A DNA stretch of 64,000 nt from Prosopocoilus inquinatus (lineage: Eukaryota; Arthropoda; Insecta; Coleoptera; Lucanidae): contig CM069872.1 of NCBI GenBank assembly GCA_036172665.1, forward strand, positions 55,848,101 to 55,912,100. The letters run 5' to 3'. Below, one piece after another: positions 1-10,856 of the stretch (position 1 is its first letter; every line of letters begins with the position of its first letter). Below the pieces are notes generated by a model. It was given only the letters and a program-made list of their open reading frames with translations. It was not told the DNA's origin and made no database searches. Both the position numbers and the translations under genes were made by a program.

Positions 1-394
1 ACCTGAAAGCGATATGGAGAGTTACAAGAAAAGTTAGGTTAGTTTCACGCGGAATTCCCTATCTCAGGTGGTGATGTGGGTGGCGGGTCGATCTTTGGCG
101 ATAATTTATCCAACAGAAATCCTCGTCAAGTCGCATATTATCACGAAAGGGAAGATACTCAGGCCTCCACCATGTGACGAACCAGGAATAATGGTTTACC
201 GATAAACAAATTAACGATGAAAACGATTGTTCTTTCGGTTTTTGCTTTACGACTCCGATTACATTTAAAGATGGGATTAAATTAAATTAGAATTAAAATT
301 AGTAAGTATTAAGTCTTATCGAGTGAGCAAAATTGGTCCATCACGTGAAGTATGAAAATAACTAATCACGTGTTTATGCCGTAGATTTCGTCAT
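1..394. other. No gene recognised
   Basis: AT-rich sequence with no convincing reading frame, RNA gene or repeat that I can identify. It ends where the left arm of the inverted-repeat element begins. Confidence 0.5.
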
Positions 395-760
395 TCGTTT
401 GCTTGGCAAAATCGAACGTAAAAATAATTAAATTTTTGATATTACCGTCAATGCTCTGTGGCTCTTCATCCGAGGCCAAACAATCATCGCAATTACCGCG
501 ACGTACTGAACCGAACTCATTACTACTAACTGACCGATTGAGAGCCTCTTTACCGAACGATAATGAATTGATAGTGTTCCTGAATTATAATGAATTGAAC
601 TACAAATTCCCCTATTTATACCACGCGTGCCGGATGCTACAAAGTGCGTTTTTAAAAAAATCCGGTTCAAAGATCGATGTATCAGAATTGTCGAAACATA
701 TTTAATTAGCGAGCACGTCATTTGTTTTGAATGAAATACGATCTTTAGAAGAGAAGCGTT

Positions 761-863
761 GAGTCACTATAAAATTTTGTAGGTTAAGATTTCAAACACT
801 TTTTCCGAAACATGCACAATAAACGGATTTGGAGACTTAAGCTACAAAATTTTATAGTGACTC
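761..863. repeat. Perfect 22-bp hairpin stem
   Basis: Bases 761-782 (starting GAGTCACTATAAAATTTT) are the exact reverse complement of 842-863, with about 59 bases between. Weaker pairing (AAGAG-GCGTT against the GCGTCTCTT side) extends the stem outward. It lies inside the larger inverted-repeat element. Confidence 0.8.
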
Positions 864-939
864 CAGGCGTCTCTTACGTTGAAATTTCGATAAATTAAAT
901 TTTTTTATCTAGTCACTAATCTTATGGATAATCCTTTGA

Positions 940-1165
940 CTTTGGAAATCTGCTGGTGTAGTACAGTTCAAGTTCAAACGACTTGGTTTTCATTTGTCAG
1001 CACGGAATTCCCCTTATTAAAGCGTTAACATTGTATAAGTTCCATTGAGCGAAATGAACCTTGACCTGCGAGCTAAGCAGGCGTCGGCAAATCATGCCAA
1101 ACAATATCCGCGGCGGCTAAGCCTGAGTCGCTGACCGTACTTATGAAATGCTAACTAAACAGTTT
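940..1165 (+). repeat. Dispersed repeat copy A (partner at 11.43-11.63 kb)
   Basis: Shares ordered blocks with about 11425-11630: GCTGGTG-AG-AC, GGAATTCCCCTTATTA, CGTTxxC, a GAAC-TTGA-CTGC block and TAAGCAG-CGTC, then GTGAAATGC/ATGAAATGC. Not recognised as a named family. Confidence 0.6.
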
Positions 1166-1429
1166 TGTCAATTAAACCTAAAATTACGCATGCATGGATA
1201 GTTTAAAAAGGAAATTTGCAAATCAATTGATTATTAGGCAGTGATCATTCATTCGGGCAATTAGCCAGTGATTAGTAGTAATGGCGTTAATAAGTTCGGT
1301 TCAATACGTCGCAGTGAATTAATGAAGGCCTCGGATGAAGAGCCAGAAGGACTGGTACCATGGTAATACAAAAACTGCTGATTATTTTACGTGCGGCAAT
1401 GTTATGCAAAGTGAATTTTACTTGCGACA

Positions 1430-2016
1430 AACACTAAGTGCCCGGTAAAATCTTCGACGATGACTTTTACGTTTTCACGCGTACGTGAATTTTATCTGCG
1501 TTTCCATTCACACACTCGTTCGTTTTTATTTCCTGGAAATTTTACGCTCCGCCGAGCTTCATCCCGATTCTTATCCCATAATCCGATTCGCAAGTGGCTC
1601 GGTCTCCTATCCCTCCATCTCTTGTAACTCTGCAGGGTCCGTCGAGTCCAATTCGCCTCCGCTCCTCCGAGCAGGGAAGATGATGCCCTCGGACATCAGC
1701 AGGACCGTTTTTATTAATCGCGTTTGCAAGATTTCCACGACCAGAGAGAGAGTCTTGGATTTTTTTTTCTTCTTAATTCGCGCTCGCTTTCGCTTTCGCC
1801 ACATTTTAAACAGGAAATTATTCCGGAAGGTTTTTATTTAGGCAATGTTGTTTTGACGATTTTAACGGCCATTTAACACGACGCAATGGGGGATGGGGGG
1901 GAGGGGTTAGCTTTCGTTCATTTTATTGCTCCTCCATTTTCATTAATGAATCCTCCAATTAAAGTCGAAATAAGAGCGTGCAAAATTGCATAGTTGTTTA
2001 CTTTCTGTTGTTAATA
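1430..2016. other. No gene recognised
   Basis: Contains a pyrimidine-rich stretch (about 1500-1800) and a G-run (about 1888-1905). The 118-codon frame starting at 1485 has low-complexity composition and no domain I recognise. Nothing here can be supported as a gene. Confidence 0.4.
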
Positions 2017-2037
2017 AATTAAGGGGGAAGGGATGTA
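2017..2037 (+). repeat. Polypurine tract and LTR start, family 1
   Basis: Contains TTAAGGGGGAAGGGATG, the internal 3' end, polypurine tract and TG start of the family 1 LTR-like element. The LTR side runs to the right and begins TGTAATAAACAGCCGAAA, comparable to TGTAAAACGGCTGAAA in the 15-17 kb concatemer. Confidence 0.6.
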
Positions 2038-2939
2038 ATAAACAGCCGAAACTATTTTGTGCGCGCGATCAAGGGTTTATTGGCGAACTTTTTCTCCCCG
2101 GGTACACTGACTGCCAGTGAAAATATAACGCGGTGAGGTGAAAAAGAGAAAAGTTGCGCTGTTTTCCCCCCCGAAAACTCGCCTTTGTTTCGCCGTGGAA
2201 TACATTAAACTGTCGCCTTTCATAACCGATAAAGTTCGCGCGCGCCGGCGAAACATTGTTTGTTGGAGGAGGAGGTGTTGCGAGCGTATTGGAAAAGTGC
2301 TTCGCTTTTCGTTTTTCTTTGTTTTTCTCTTTTTTTTTGTTTTGCTGTTGTGTGCCTTTTGAAATTTGCGGCGGACGCGTTCACAATGGTAAACGGACGG
2401 CTTCTGTTTATCGTGATTGATAAAATATGATTCGCGAGCGAAAACACGTTTTATTGCCGGCGTTGTACACTGCAGACTATAGGTTTAGGACCACCTTAAC
2501 CTAATCTAGTTTTGCCAGCGTTCATCAACTGCGACTTTAACAACGTATTTCTACCCATAAAAATGCAACAACAGCTTTTCCAAATTCTATGAGAAACTTG
2601 GCAGAATATGCAACCCGAAATTCTGCAAACCAAGTAGCTGAACAGACCTTGTTTTCATGACAGAATCTGAAGTTTGATAGTTTTTCTTCAAGTTAGATTT
2701 AAGAAGAAATTATTCTTTTTTAAATTAACCGCGGCGCCCGAAAAATATAGATTCTGGCGATTTAAATAGATGGTGCCACAGAGATTTCGTTTTTCGTTTT
2801 CCTGACGACAAAAAAATTTAATTCGGATACTAAACTATATTAAATTGCTTCAATTATAAAACAGAAATGTACGTTACTCTAGGTTAATCGATGTGGCGGC
2901 GTGACAGTTGCAGTCAAACGTTAGTAATGAGACGCCCTC
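2038..2939. other. No gene recognised; starts in LTR-like sequence
   Basis: The first few hundred bases probably are an LTR remnant belonging to the junction at 2017-2037. A T-rich tract lies at about 2300-2345. No credible coding sequence is visible. Confidence 0.35.
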
Positions 2940-3095
2940 TCAGTGAAATGCGTCGGACTTTGGGTCAATGTTACTGTAATCTCTTTTTACTTTGATGGAA
3001 GAATCCGTTTCCGTTTTCTCTTCTGCATTCTTTCCCTTGTAGCGAGTCATAACGGCTGTATACTGTGAAAATTCCGCTTTCTTCGAGGTCGCCAT
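2940..3095 (-). CDS. Mini-ORF, left member of a head-to-head pair
   Basis: Reads 51 codons plus stop on the minus strand, beginning MATSKKAEFSQYT. It aligns codon for codon, without indels, to the plus-strand frame at 3214-3366, with the first 13 residues nearly identical and the rest diverged. Shared later positions include GK, E-KTE-DSS and K. The similarity extends upstream of both ATGs (CGAGCAG-AGCGTCGTA). I do not recognise the family. It could be a duplicated first exon of a real gene, a fragment of a repeat with accidental open frame, or part of a dispersed element: the DSSV-TKKS-like segment resembles a frame in the 23.4-kb repeat. Expression is not shown. Confidence 0.35.
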   Translation of the reverse strand: MATSKKAEFSQYTAVMTRYKGKNAEEKTETDSSIKVKRDYSNIDPKSDAFH

Positions 3096-3213
3096 TACGA
3101 CGCTTCTGCTCGGAATTGATTGATACGTACCCGTACTCCTGCTTGGAGTTCGTAGAGGTACGATACATACCCGCATCGTATCTCTATGTTGAACTCCGAG
3201 CAGGAGCGTCGTA

Positions 3214-3366
3214 ATGGCGACCTCGAAGAAAGTGGAATTTTCGCAGTATACAGTCGTTACACCTCTCGATGTGGGAAAGAGCGTAGAAACAAAAACAGAA
3301 ATGGATTCCTCTGTCGAAACAAAGAAATCAATTGGAAATGTGACCCACGTTAACACCGCAACCTAA
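3214..3366 (+). CDS. Mini-ORF, right member of the head-to-head pair
   Basis: Fifty codons plus stop, beginning MATSKKVEFSQYT and containing ETKTEMDSSVETKKS. It is the divergently oriented paralogue of the minus-strand frame at 2940-3095, separated by 118 bp. Lys/Glu/Ser/Thr-rich with no signal peptide, membrane segment or domain I recognise. The start is the ATG shared by both arms. The fact that both arms keep an ATG, an open frame and a stop at nearly the same length is the only support for coding; a repeat origin is equally possible. Confidence 0.35.
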   Translation: MATSKKVEFSQYTVVTPLDVGKSVETKTEMDSSVETKKSIGNVTHVNTAT

Positions 3367-3534
3367 TTACCTACGATTCTAAAGTGTAGACTCGGTTTAT
3401 CCGTTCGGAAGGTTTGCCTAAAAGCAACTCGAACGACGCGTAGGGCTTATAGATGTCCAGATACGCTGTAATATAGAATTTTGCAACTCAGTTTTGCACC
3501 TAAAACAACACAAAACGTGTCAAACAATAAAATG

Positions 3535-3750
3535 TCTGCCGGTGCGAGAGATCGACGATTGCGGAAACGGCCCTGTGCCAGTTAAATGGGAAGCCAATCC
3601 CAACACATGACGCGATGAACGTGATTGTTTAAGACCAATGAAAGCCTTGATTTCAAACGCACGGCGCTGGCGTCACTTCCAGGGTGTAATGTCACCACCT
3701 TACTAAATCAAGCACATACAACACGTGGTTGCCGTAACCAGGAATTAACC
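3535..3750 (+). repeat. Dispersed repeat with TCTTGATTTCAA-type core
   Basis: Aligns to 58800-59005 in the same order: ACCAATGA-AG-CTTGATTTCAA, then CGCACGG/CGTCCGG, CTTAxTAAATCAA-CACAT, ACACGTGGTTGCCG and AGGAATTAACC. Shorter reverse-oriented pieces of the core occur at about 51345-51400 and 51695-51755. Confidence 0.65.
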
Positions 3751-4962
3751 CGCAACAAAAAAAAAAATACTAATTTATAATTTTGAAAACATGGCAAGGT
3801 GAAATAAATAGCGCAATAGTTATTTGGATGTAACAGACCAAGTTTCGATTGAATTAATTAACTGAGTTGTGGATCAACGCAATTCCACCAACCAGTACAG
3901 TCCGACCAAGTTATTATTATCATTAAGAGCAATTGATTCATGGGAAATAATTAGCACAAAGAGGAAGTTGACGTTGACACTGAATGGCCATTTGATTGGC
4001 CGCGTTTGTGCACATAAATCTGCATATTAAATTAGGTTATTGTCGATTAATAACGCAGGCGTCCGTCCGCGTTTGGCAACGCACAATAATAATATCGGAA
4101 TTAAATTTTTGGGGGAAACAGGAGCAGGAGAGCAGGTGCAGTTGGTTGGTAGTTGGGGAACGGAAAAAGAAGTCGTCGTATTTATATGCCGCGTGCGTGA
4201 TAGAAAAATACTCCGTTACTAAATAATCCGGAACACCACAAATCGTTGAAAAGCCTTATGAATGGTTGCATGACTGGAACGTATTAAACAACACTTTCGG
4301 CCCTCTGGGTCGTGCTCGCTTTGATAAAGTGAAACATCCATCAAATGGGCGTTAGGAACAAATTCGAATATGTTACAGGTTTCACTAAAAGGAAAAAAGA
4401 AAATGTCAAAATCAACACCGAGTGCAATTTGCAATTTGATAAAATTCTTTTAGCAATCAGGGCACGTCGACGGTGATGGTGATGGTGATGGTGATGGCAT
4501 GTCAAAAATACTCTTTGCCGGCAGATTATAATCAGAGAGAGGGCTATCCAGTTTCACATAAACGCTTCCAATCCCAGGCCTTACATACCGTACACATTTT
4601 ATTTTCAACGGCGGACGTGTATTCGCATTAAAATGCGACGATATCCCCTCGATATGCAAAATAAATAAAGCTAATTTATACGCGTGCGTTAGTTATACGT
4701 GCATCTAAAATATGTAAATGGGGCTGTCCGGTGATGCCGGCGCTCAATTTATGTGGCTCATTATAATGCGTAATTATATCTCGCTAATCAGTAAAATGTT
4801 GTGTTTGCAAACCGTATTTATTGTTAATAAATATGAATTAGCGTCGATACGTGAACGTGCACTTTTATCGGACGCCGGGTTTTATTAATTCAGTGGTAGT
4901 GGCTCGCTGCAAGTGTGGGAAACATGATTTCGAGCGTACATCACACTTTTATTTAGGAATCC
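3751..4962. other. No gene recognised
   Basis: AT-rich DNA with a short (GATGGT)n-like microsatellite at 4472-4497. Two overlapping plus-strand frames around 3996-4226 and minus-strand frames at 4219-4659 have no recognisable domain. Confidence 0.4.
4472..4497 (+). repeat. (GGTGAT)n microsatellite
   Basis: Four consecutive copies of GGTGAT. Confidence 0.9.
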
Positions 4963-5096
4963 GGTCTGAGGTGAAGCTCTCATTTAGATTTGCGACGCCG
5001 GTTCACATAAACAACAATTTATTTATTAGTAATTCGGTTTGAGATAAAGCTTTCATTTAGATTTGCGACGCCGGCTCACGTAAACAATACAGGATA
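4963..5096 (+). repeat. Two-copy tandem duplication, about 73 bp
   Basis: The unit starting near 4964 repeats from about 5037. The two share CATTTAGATTTGCGACGCCGG and a following TCAC-TAAACAA block. Confidence 0.8.
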
Positions 5097-5666
5097 ACCC
5101 ATTTGTTAATTTGTTATCACGCGTCGAACGTAATTTGATCTGATTTGAAGAATTTCCTGTCAAGACCTTGATGAGATAAGGATTCAACCAGCATAGCTGG
5201 GCGTTGCAGTTTTTCCTGGGAAACTAAAACTGAGTTACGTTCTTATATTATTGTTTCCTGCGTTACTCCAGACGTTCTTTATCAGTTTTTGCGCTGTTTT
5301 TGAACCTCTTGATGCAGTTGGTGTTGCGTGGAAGATTGCTCATCTTCTTGCCTTAGCTCACCGAATTTGGCAAAGCGTTTTGGATCACGCTGTATATTCG
5401 ACCCGATTCCTCTCCCTTCCCGAACTTCATACTGGGTTCGGCGGAGATGCTAAAACGAGTTGATTCGGAGGCGTTGGAGTGTTCGCGAGAAACCGAAACC
5501 GTGCAGTTTTGAGATGAGGTGATTCAGGGAATCTCAATTGGTATTTTGGCGTACTGCTTCCTTGCCGGGATTTGGTTTCCGCAGACGAAATTTTGATGGG
5601 AATTGTCCTGCCGTTTTAATTTGCAATTTTGTCAAGCTCTTATGTGTTGTTCAAATTCAATTCATT
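5097..5666. other. No gene recognised
   Basis: A 70-codon frame at 5251-5463 has unremarkable composition and no domain I can name. Nothing else is visible. Confidence 0.4.
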
Positions 5667-5779
5667 TAGGGCCGATCTTTTCATCTCCGATTAACTTTAA
5701 TCGTTGATTTATTCCCATAGTTACAATTGTAGAGACTACTATAGGAATTAATCAACGGCCAAAGTTACTCAGAGCCCTA
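5667..5779. mobile_element. Short MITE-like hairpin, 113 bp
   Basis: The ends TAGGGC and GCCCTA are inverted. The inner arm GATTAACTTT-(AAT)-CGTTGATT-ATTCC on the left matches the reverse complement of GGAATTAATCAACGGCCAAAGTTA on the right. There is no coding capacity and no clear target duplication. Confidence 0.6.
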
Positions 5780-7333
5780 CTCACATTTTGGCCTTACGCC
5801 CGGTTTTCCTTTATTTTGATTGATATTGTAAGTTTTACTGTGAGGCGCTCGCGTGGATCTATCGCGAGAGCAGAGAACCGTTTTTTGTTTAATAATGTGC
5901 CGTTGTTGACAGTAACCGTGTGTGGCAGTTTTAAACTGTTCTGTTTCGCTAATTGTAAGCATTTTATTGCGCATGCATTTGTTTCTCGTTACGTACGTAA
6001 TTAAAGTCATTTACTATTTATTAAAGTTACTTCATACACTTTCGGGTTGGTCTTACTTCGAATTTTCCATTGAAAATGCGTTTTGCAATGCGAGAAACAA
6101 TGCAAATCAGAATTGCAGCGCCCTCTGTCGGAGAAACAGGGTGTTGAAAAGACGTCCTGTTATGCGATGGGAATTGACACGTGACTACAGTTCTTATAAA
6201 CCATTTAACAGACTCTATTCCTTCGTGAATTTGATACGCGCGGAGAAAAGTAAACTGATTTTCGCGGTATGCTGTTTTTTTTTTTTATTTAAACCAATCC
6301 GAAAAATAATTCAAGTTTTACTTTTTAATTGCAAATATAAAATCATTGTTATCATCATATAGGTCCTTGTCTCCCGACTTATGCAATTATTGTCGTTTGG
6401 TTAACATTTTTGCACTTGTCGAAGTAACTTTTGTAAAAATATCACCTTTTTGTTAATCGTTGTGTTTTCTCTTTTTCTCTTTTTATTAAAATATTTGTTA
6501 AAATTACCAATTTATCTACTGTCAATATTTTCAATAACAGAATCGAAGAATTTCCCTTGCAAGGTTCTATTCGGGCCGTCGTGAGAAAACGCATTTTTGA
6601 CTGTAATTTTCAAAGCAGGCACCAAACAAGACGCGATCGGCTTCCAAGGGTGGCTCGTTGGTTTAAAAAAACTAGACTGGGTTAACACTAAGCGGGGTCA
6701 GTCAGAATAAAAAGAATACCGGCTCTATTCGGGCTTTCGTGCGGAAACTTCTGAGAACGCATTTTCGGCTTTAATTCGAAATTATTATTATTCGAAATTA
6801 TCACACCTTGTACATCACGTGTGTACGTAACGAAGTGCAATCCAAGGAACGAGTTGGTGTCAACACCTTCTTGCTCCTTAATAATCTCCATGGATTATAA
6901 ATATGTGTACTAACTGGAGGCGACTGTTTGTTTACATAACTACTTCCGTCCGTTCTTGCATACAGTGTCTGCGTGGACGTCCTACGCCGCCTTGATTTAT
7001 CGAATCGTATTAAGACGTATGCGTTCGTACGGCGCGGCGGCGGCGGCGGTAAAATATGGCGGTCATTTTTCGACTATTTAGTTTTAACGACCGACTTTTA
7101 CGCGCCTACCATATTAGGCCTCGCCTGAACTTTCTCACACACACACTTCGCCTCCGCTCGCACCGGTAATTATCAAAATAAATATGAAATTAAATTTAAC
7201 TGCCAACTAAATCAACGCTGATTAATCAAATACGAGAATACGATTTGTCCTTAGATGAGATATAATGATACTAAAAAATTAAATAAAACGTTGAAGTGAA
7301 CATATTTTTTATACGAAGAAATTTTCGGCGGCT
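5780..7333. other. No gene recognised; short duplication and GGC tract
   Basis: About 6564-6614 and 6719-6778 are related copies (CTATTCGGGC, CGTG-G, AACGCATTTT-GxCTxTAATT). A (CGG)n tract is at 7031-7049. The 146-codon frame at 5922-6362 has no domain I recognise. Confidence 0.4.
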
Positions 7334-7353
7334 TACGTCCCTTCCCCCTTAAT
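7334..7353 (-). repeat. Polypurine tract and LTR start, family 1
   Basis: Minus-strand copy with one change in the LTR start (ACGT for ACAT on the plus strand). LTR-like sequence lies to the left, reading CGTAAGCCGCCGAAAA from the minus strand. Confidence 0.5.
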
Positions 7354-7804
7354 CAACAATTTTCTTGCTTTCTTTAATTACTAATAAAAATTACAAATTG
7401 TGAAGTTTACAATTTAAACATAGTATTGATGGAAACGTGTGTTATTTATTTTTTGTAAAACGTAAACAGGAAAGCGTTAAATTAAATACGGAGGACATGT
7501 TGCCGCATACGAAATAAAACGGGCGATATTTATGATAACGAGCGCGACGCTCGATTGAGGTGTGTCAAACAATTACCTGGCGCGGAATACAATGCGTTAT
7601 TAATGCGGTTCAGTCGGATGATAGATAATACAATTGTCATTGGTCCGGATTAGTTTGGTTTATGTGGGCGTTAATACGAACGGCTGCACACCAGACCGAA
7701 ATTAAGTCTGACTTTTATTGTTGTGATCATTGTTTTAACGAGAGGATATAACTTAAGAAACAGAAAGTGAAAGTAAGTTCCTTCCCAGATAAATTGAAAG
7801 ATAA
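7354..7804. other. No gene recognised
   Basis: AT-rich. The start (TTTTCTTGC motif) belongs to the internal side of the family 1 element. Otherwise featureless. Confidence 0.4.
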
Positions 7805-9175
7805 TAAGATAAGACTCCACTTTGGCTATCCGTGTTTTATGCGATTTCTTTGTTCCAACGAGAGGAATCCGCTTTTCGTTTTCGCTTTCTCTTTTTTGGT
7901 TTCGTTTCTCTTACATTTTGTCTCTTTACCAAGAAATTGAAACATAATTTAAGATTTCACTTCGGCTACCCATGTTTTATGCGATTTCTTTGTTCCAACG
8001 GAAGGAATCCGCTTTTCGTTTTTGCTTTCTCCTTTTGTCTTTTGCTTCTGACACTCTTATATTTCTCTTACATTTCGTCGTTGCAAGGTGTAGACGTGTT
8101 AACGTGCACCGGAAATCGTTGCTGCTAATTTTATGCAAGATTCTAACTGGCTACGGTGTTTCCTGGAATTCTCTGTGCCTTGTGAACCTGCTGAGTTGCC
8201 TTAAACAACTTTTACCAATCGGATTAACCATCTTTTTCCTAAGAAATCGAAAGATAATTTAAGACTCCACTTCGGCTACCCATATTTTATGCGATTTCTT
8301 TGATCCAACGGAAGGAATCCGCTTTTCGTTTTCGCTTTCTGCTTTTGGATTTTGTTTCTGACTCTCTTATATTTCTCTTATGTTTCGTCGTTGCAAGGGG
8401 TAGACGTGTTAACGTGCACCGGAAATCGTTGCTGCTAATTTTACGGAAGATTATAACTAGCTGCGGTGTTTACTGCAATTCTCTGTGCCTTGTGAAACCG
8501 CTGAGTTGCTTTAAACAACTTTTACCAAGCGGATGACTCATTCTTTTTCCCAAGAAATTGAAACATAATTTAAGATTCTACTTCGGCTATCCATATTTTA
8601 TGCGATTTCTTTGTTCCAACGGAAGGAATCCGCTTTTCGTTTTTGCTTTCTCCTTTTGTCTTTTGCTTCTGACACTCTTATATTTCTCTTACATTTCGTC
8701 GTTGCAAGGTGTAGACGTGTTAACGTGCACCGGAAATCGTTGCTGCTAATTTTATGCAAGATTCTAACTGGCTACGGTGTTTCCTGGAATTCTCTGTGCC
8801 TTGTGAACCTGCTGAGTTGCCTTAAACAACTTTTACCAATCGGATTAACCATTCTTTTTCCCAAGAAATCGAAAGATAATTTAAGACTCCACTTCGGCTA
8901 CCCATATTTTATGCGATTTCTTCGTTCCAACGGAAGGGATCCGCTTTTAGTTTTCTCTTTCTCGTTTTGGGCTTTTAGATTTCGTCGGTACTTCTCCAAG
9001 GCTTATCGTCTCCCGGAGACGAATCAAGTGCAACGAAGGTTGAATACATGAGGGCATCGCTAAGGTCGGCAACATCAGCGACACATACGAAACTCGACGT
9101 GCCGACGTAAGGAGGCGACACTACGTGACAGCTGAGTAACGTTTGACATCTACGTGCGAGCAACCCCTACAATCT
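7805..9175 (-). repeat. 311-bp tandem array ending in a single-copy tail
   Basis: The marker ATGCGATTTCTT recurs at about 7840, 7979, 8289, 8600 and 8911, giving one short 139-bp step and then three steps of 310-311 bp. Units carry CGCTTTTCGTTTT, GTAGACGTGTTAACGTGCACC and TTAAACAACTTTTACCAA. The last unit runs into a tail (about 8990-9175) that, reverse-complemented, matches 23175-23400. Open frames of 96-146 codons read through the array on the plus strand but follow the repeat. The strand is given as minus because the 23-kb relative has frame-like K/R-rich codons in that sense. Confidence 0.75.
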
Positions 9176-10159
9176 TCGCGCCAAACCTGCTATTTTATTT
9201 ATATTATACAATTTAATGCATGTTTGTATATAACGCAGGTATACCGGCACTTGTGCGTGCATTTAGTTTAATGTTGTCTCGAATAAATTGAGCTGGGTTA
9301 TATTTAAGACTGTCCTTGTTCGCCGATACGACGTATTTTTCTCGAGATTAACCGAAATCTTCTTTTATATAGTTTTTCCCTTCTTTTATGAGTCGAGTTT
9401 AGTTGGAACGTTAATAAGGCCTCATGGCGGGTAACTCAAGACAACACCGAAGCCCCGTATTTTACATCTTGTCAAACGAATGGTATTACGTCGGTGGCGC
9501 CCGCCGCCCGGGGGCTTTAGGAGGCTTACAAAAATTAAATTAAATTCAATTTACCGCGCGTAAGTTTTACGCGGGGGCGCGCGTAGGCGTATTTATTTAT
9601 TCCCAATAAATTCGTTCGGCGGCGGCAATAACAGCAACGACACAACAAAAAAAAAAAAAAAGAAAAAAGGAAAATTAAGTTATTAAACTCACTTATTTAT
9701 GAGCACCCCCCCTCTCACTCTCTATAATAACGCGCGCACGATAAAAATAAATTACGAACGGCCCGGACAAGATTTCCATTTTATTTAAATTACACGTTTT
9801 TGAAATCGGGAATTTATTGAGCGCGTGGTCCCCCCCCGTTCGATGTCACGAGATTTTCAACGAACGACTCCTTTAACGACGGATTTTAATATATGTAAAT
9901 ACCCGGGCCCGCCTTGTCGCTGTGTATACGCTTTAATTAAGTGAAATTACACACGAAATACTGTAATGACGACGTAAACGGCGATCACTTTAAATCAGTT
10001 GAACTTTCTCTGTTTTCATTATTTGTTTTATTTTATTTTTTCTGTTTTATGTTTAACGTCCGTCGTGTCGTAATAGGCCGCTTGGTTTTTATTTTATTTT
10101 ACAATCAATTATTCGATTAAGAACGGTTTTAATTTTTATATTTCAAACTTACGGCTTCT
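9176..10159. other. No gene recognised
   Basis: Contains a poly-A tract near 9646-9665, a C-run near 9831-9837 and LTR-like sequence leading up to the junction at 10160. No gene is seen. Confidence 0.4.
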
Positions 10160-10180
10160 TACATCCCTTCCCCCTTAATT
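10160..10180 (-). repeat. Polypurine tract and LTR start, family 1
   Basis: Full plus-strand motif ACATCCCTTCCCCCTTAATT. LTR-like sequence lies to the left (minus strand TGTAAGAAGCCGTAAGTT) and the internal side to the right. Confidence 0.6.
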
Positions 10181-10856
10181 GACTGTCTTCATGGTACCTT
10201 TCGATAATAAAAATACTGAAAGGGCTCATAATTAAACAAAGTGGAAAAAAAATTGAATGTCACATAAATCCTGTTAGATATTAACGCGATTTCCGTTTGC
10301 TACAGCTACACAGTTGGTAATAATCCAGCGGGCCGATAGATAGCGTTAGCGTTATCTTTACGGCTCATCAACAGCAAATGAGCAATTACTTAGCGCGAAG
10401 AGGACGTGCGTTAACTATCGGGTAGGTGCGAACAACTATGTCGCCCTCCATTATGCAAAACAATGCGCGCTCGTTTTTATCATTCGGGGGAATTACATAA
10501 CGTGTGGAGAGTTCCTGAGCCGGAATTTGCATTTAAATGAAGCTGTGCGGAGATTTACATAAACGGACATTGTTATTACGGTCATCTGGCGGTGAGCTGA
10601 AAGAAATGATGAATTATTTCGGAGTGTTTTGCACCACCTCATAATAGAATTAGTCCGAGGGCGGCTGGGACAACTAAAAACTATTTTCGTGAGCGCGAGG
10701 GCTGGGGGCTGGGGGGGGGGGGTAATTAAAAAGGTGACGCGTCTTTAGGACAAACAGGAACAAAGTTGTGGGTGGCGTGTAAAAAAAGAAAAAGAAATCG
10801 CGGATCGTGGTCCCCGGAGGCTGCATCGCATATATGGAAATTCCGCTTCGAAGTTC
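10181..10856. other. No gene recognised
   Basis: Includes a G-run at about 10711-10721. Base composition is more even than in the flanking repeats, but nothing is identifiable. Confidence 0.4.

Larger units (their letters stand above)
395..1425. mobile_element. Inverted-repeat (foldback) element, about 1 kb
   Basis: The reverse complement of about 395-590 aligns imperfectly to about 1215-1425. Shared blocks include AGTTCGGTTCA-TACGTCG and CCTCGGATGAAGAGCC, with small indels, so the arms are old. A 100-codon frame at 403-705 lies mostly inside the left arm and is best explained as repeat sequence. The core holds a near-perfect hairpin (761-863) and a stretch (about 940-1165) shared with 11.4 kb. 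No transposase is visible, so this is either a non-autonomous foldback element or two inverted copies of a dispersed repeat. Ends and target duplication are not resolved. Confidence 0.5.
2940..3366. repeat. Large imperfect inverted repeat carrying the mini-ORF pair
   Basis: Left arm about 2945-3110 pairs with right arm about 3195-3362. The most conserved part is about 3063-3112 against 3192-3245 (gTCGCCATTACGACGCT and its complement). The short unpaired centre, about 3115-3190, itself contains related GTACCCG/TACCCGC motifs. Arms are diverged, so this is not a recent hairpin. Confidence 0.8.

Noticed and set aside
403..705. 100-codon frame with a possible N-terminal hydrophobic segment
   Set aside because: It lies mostly inside one arm of an inverted repeat, and the initiating codon would be TTG.
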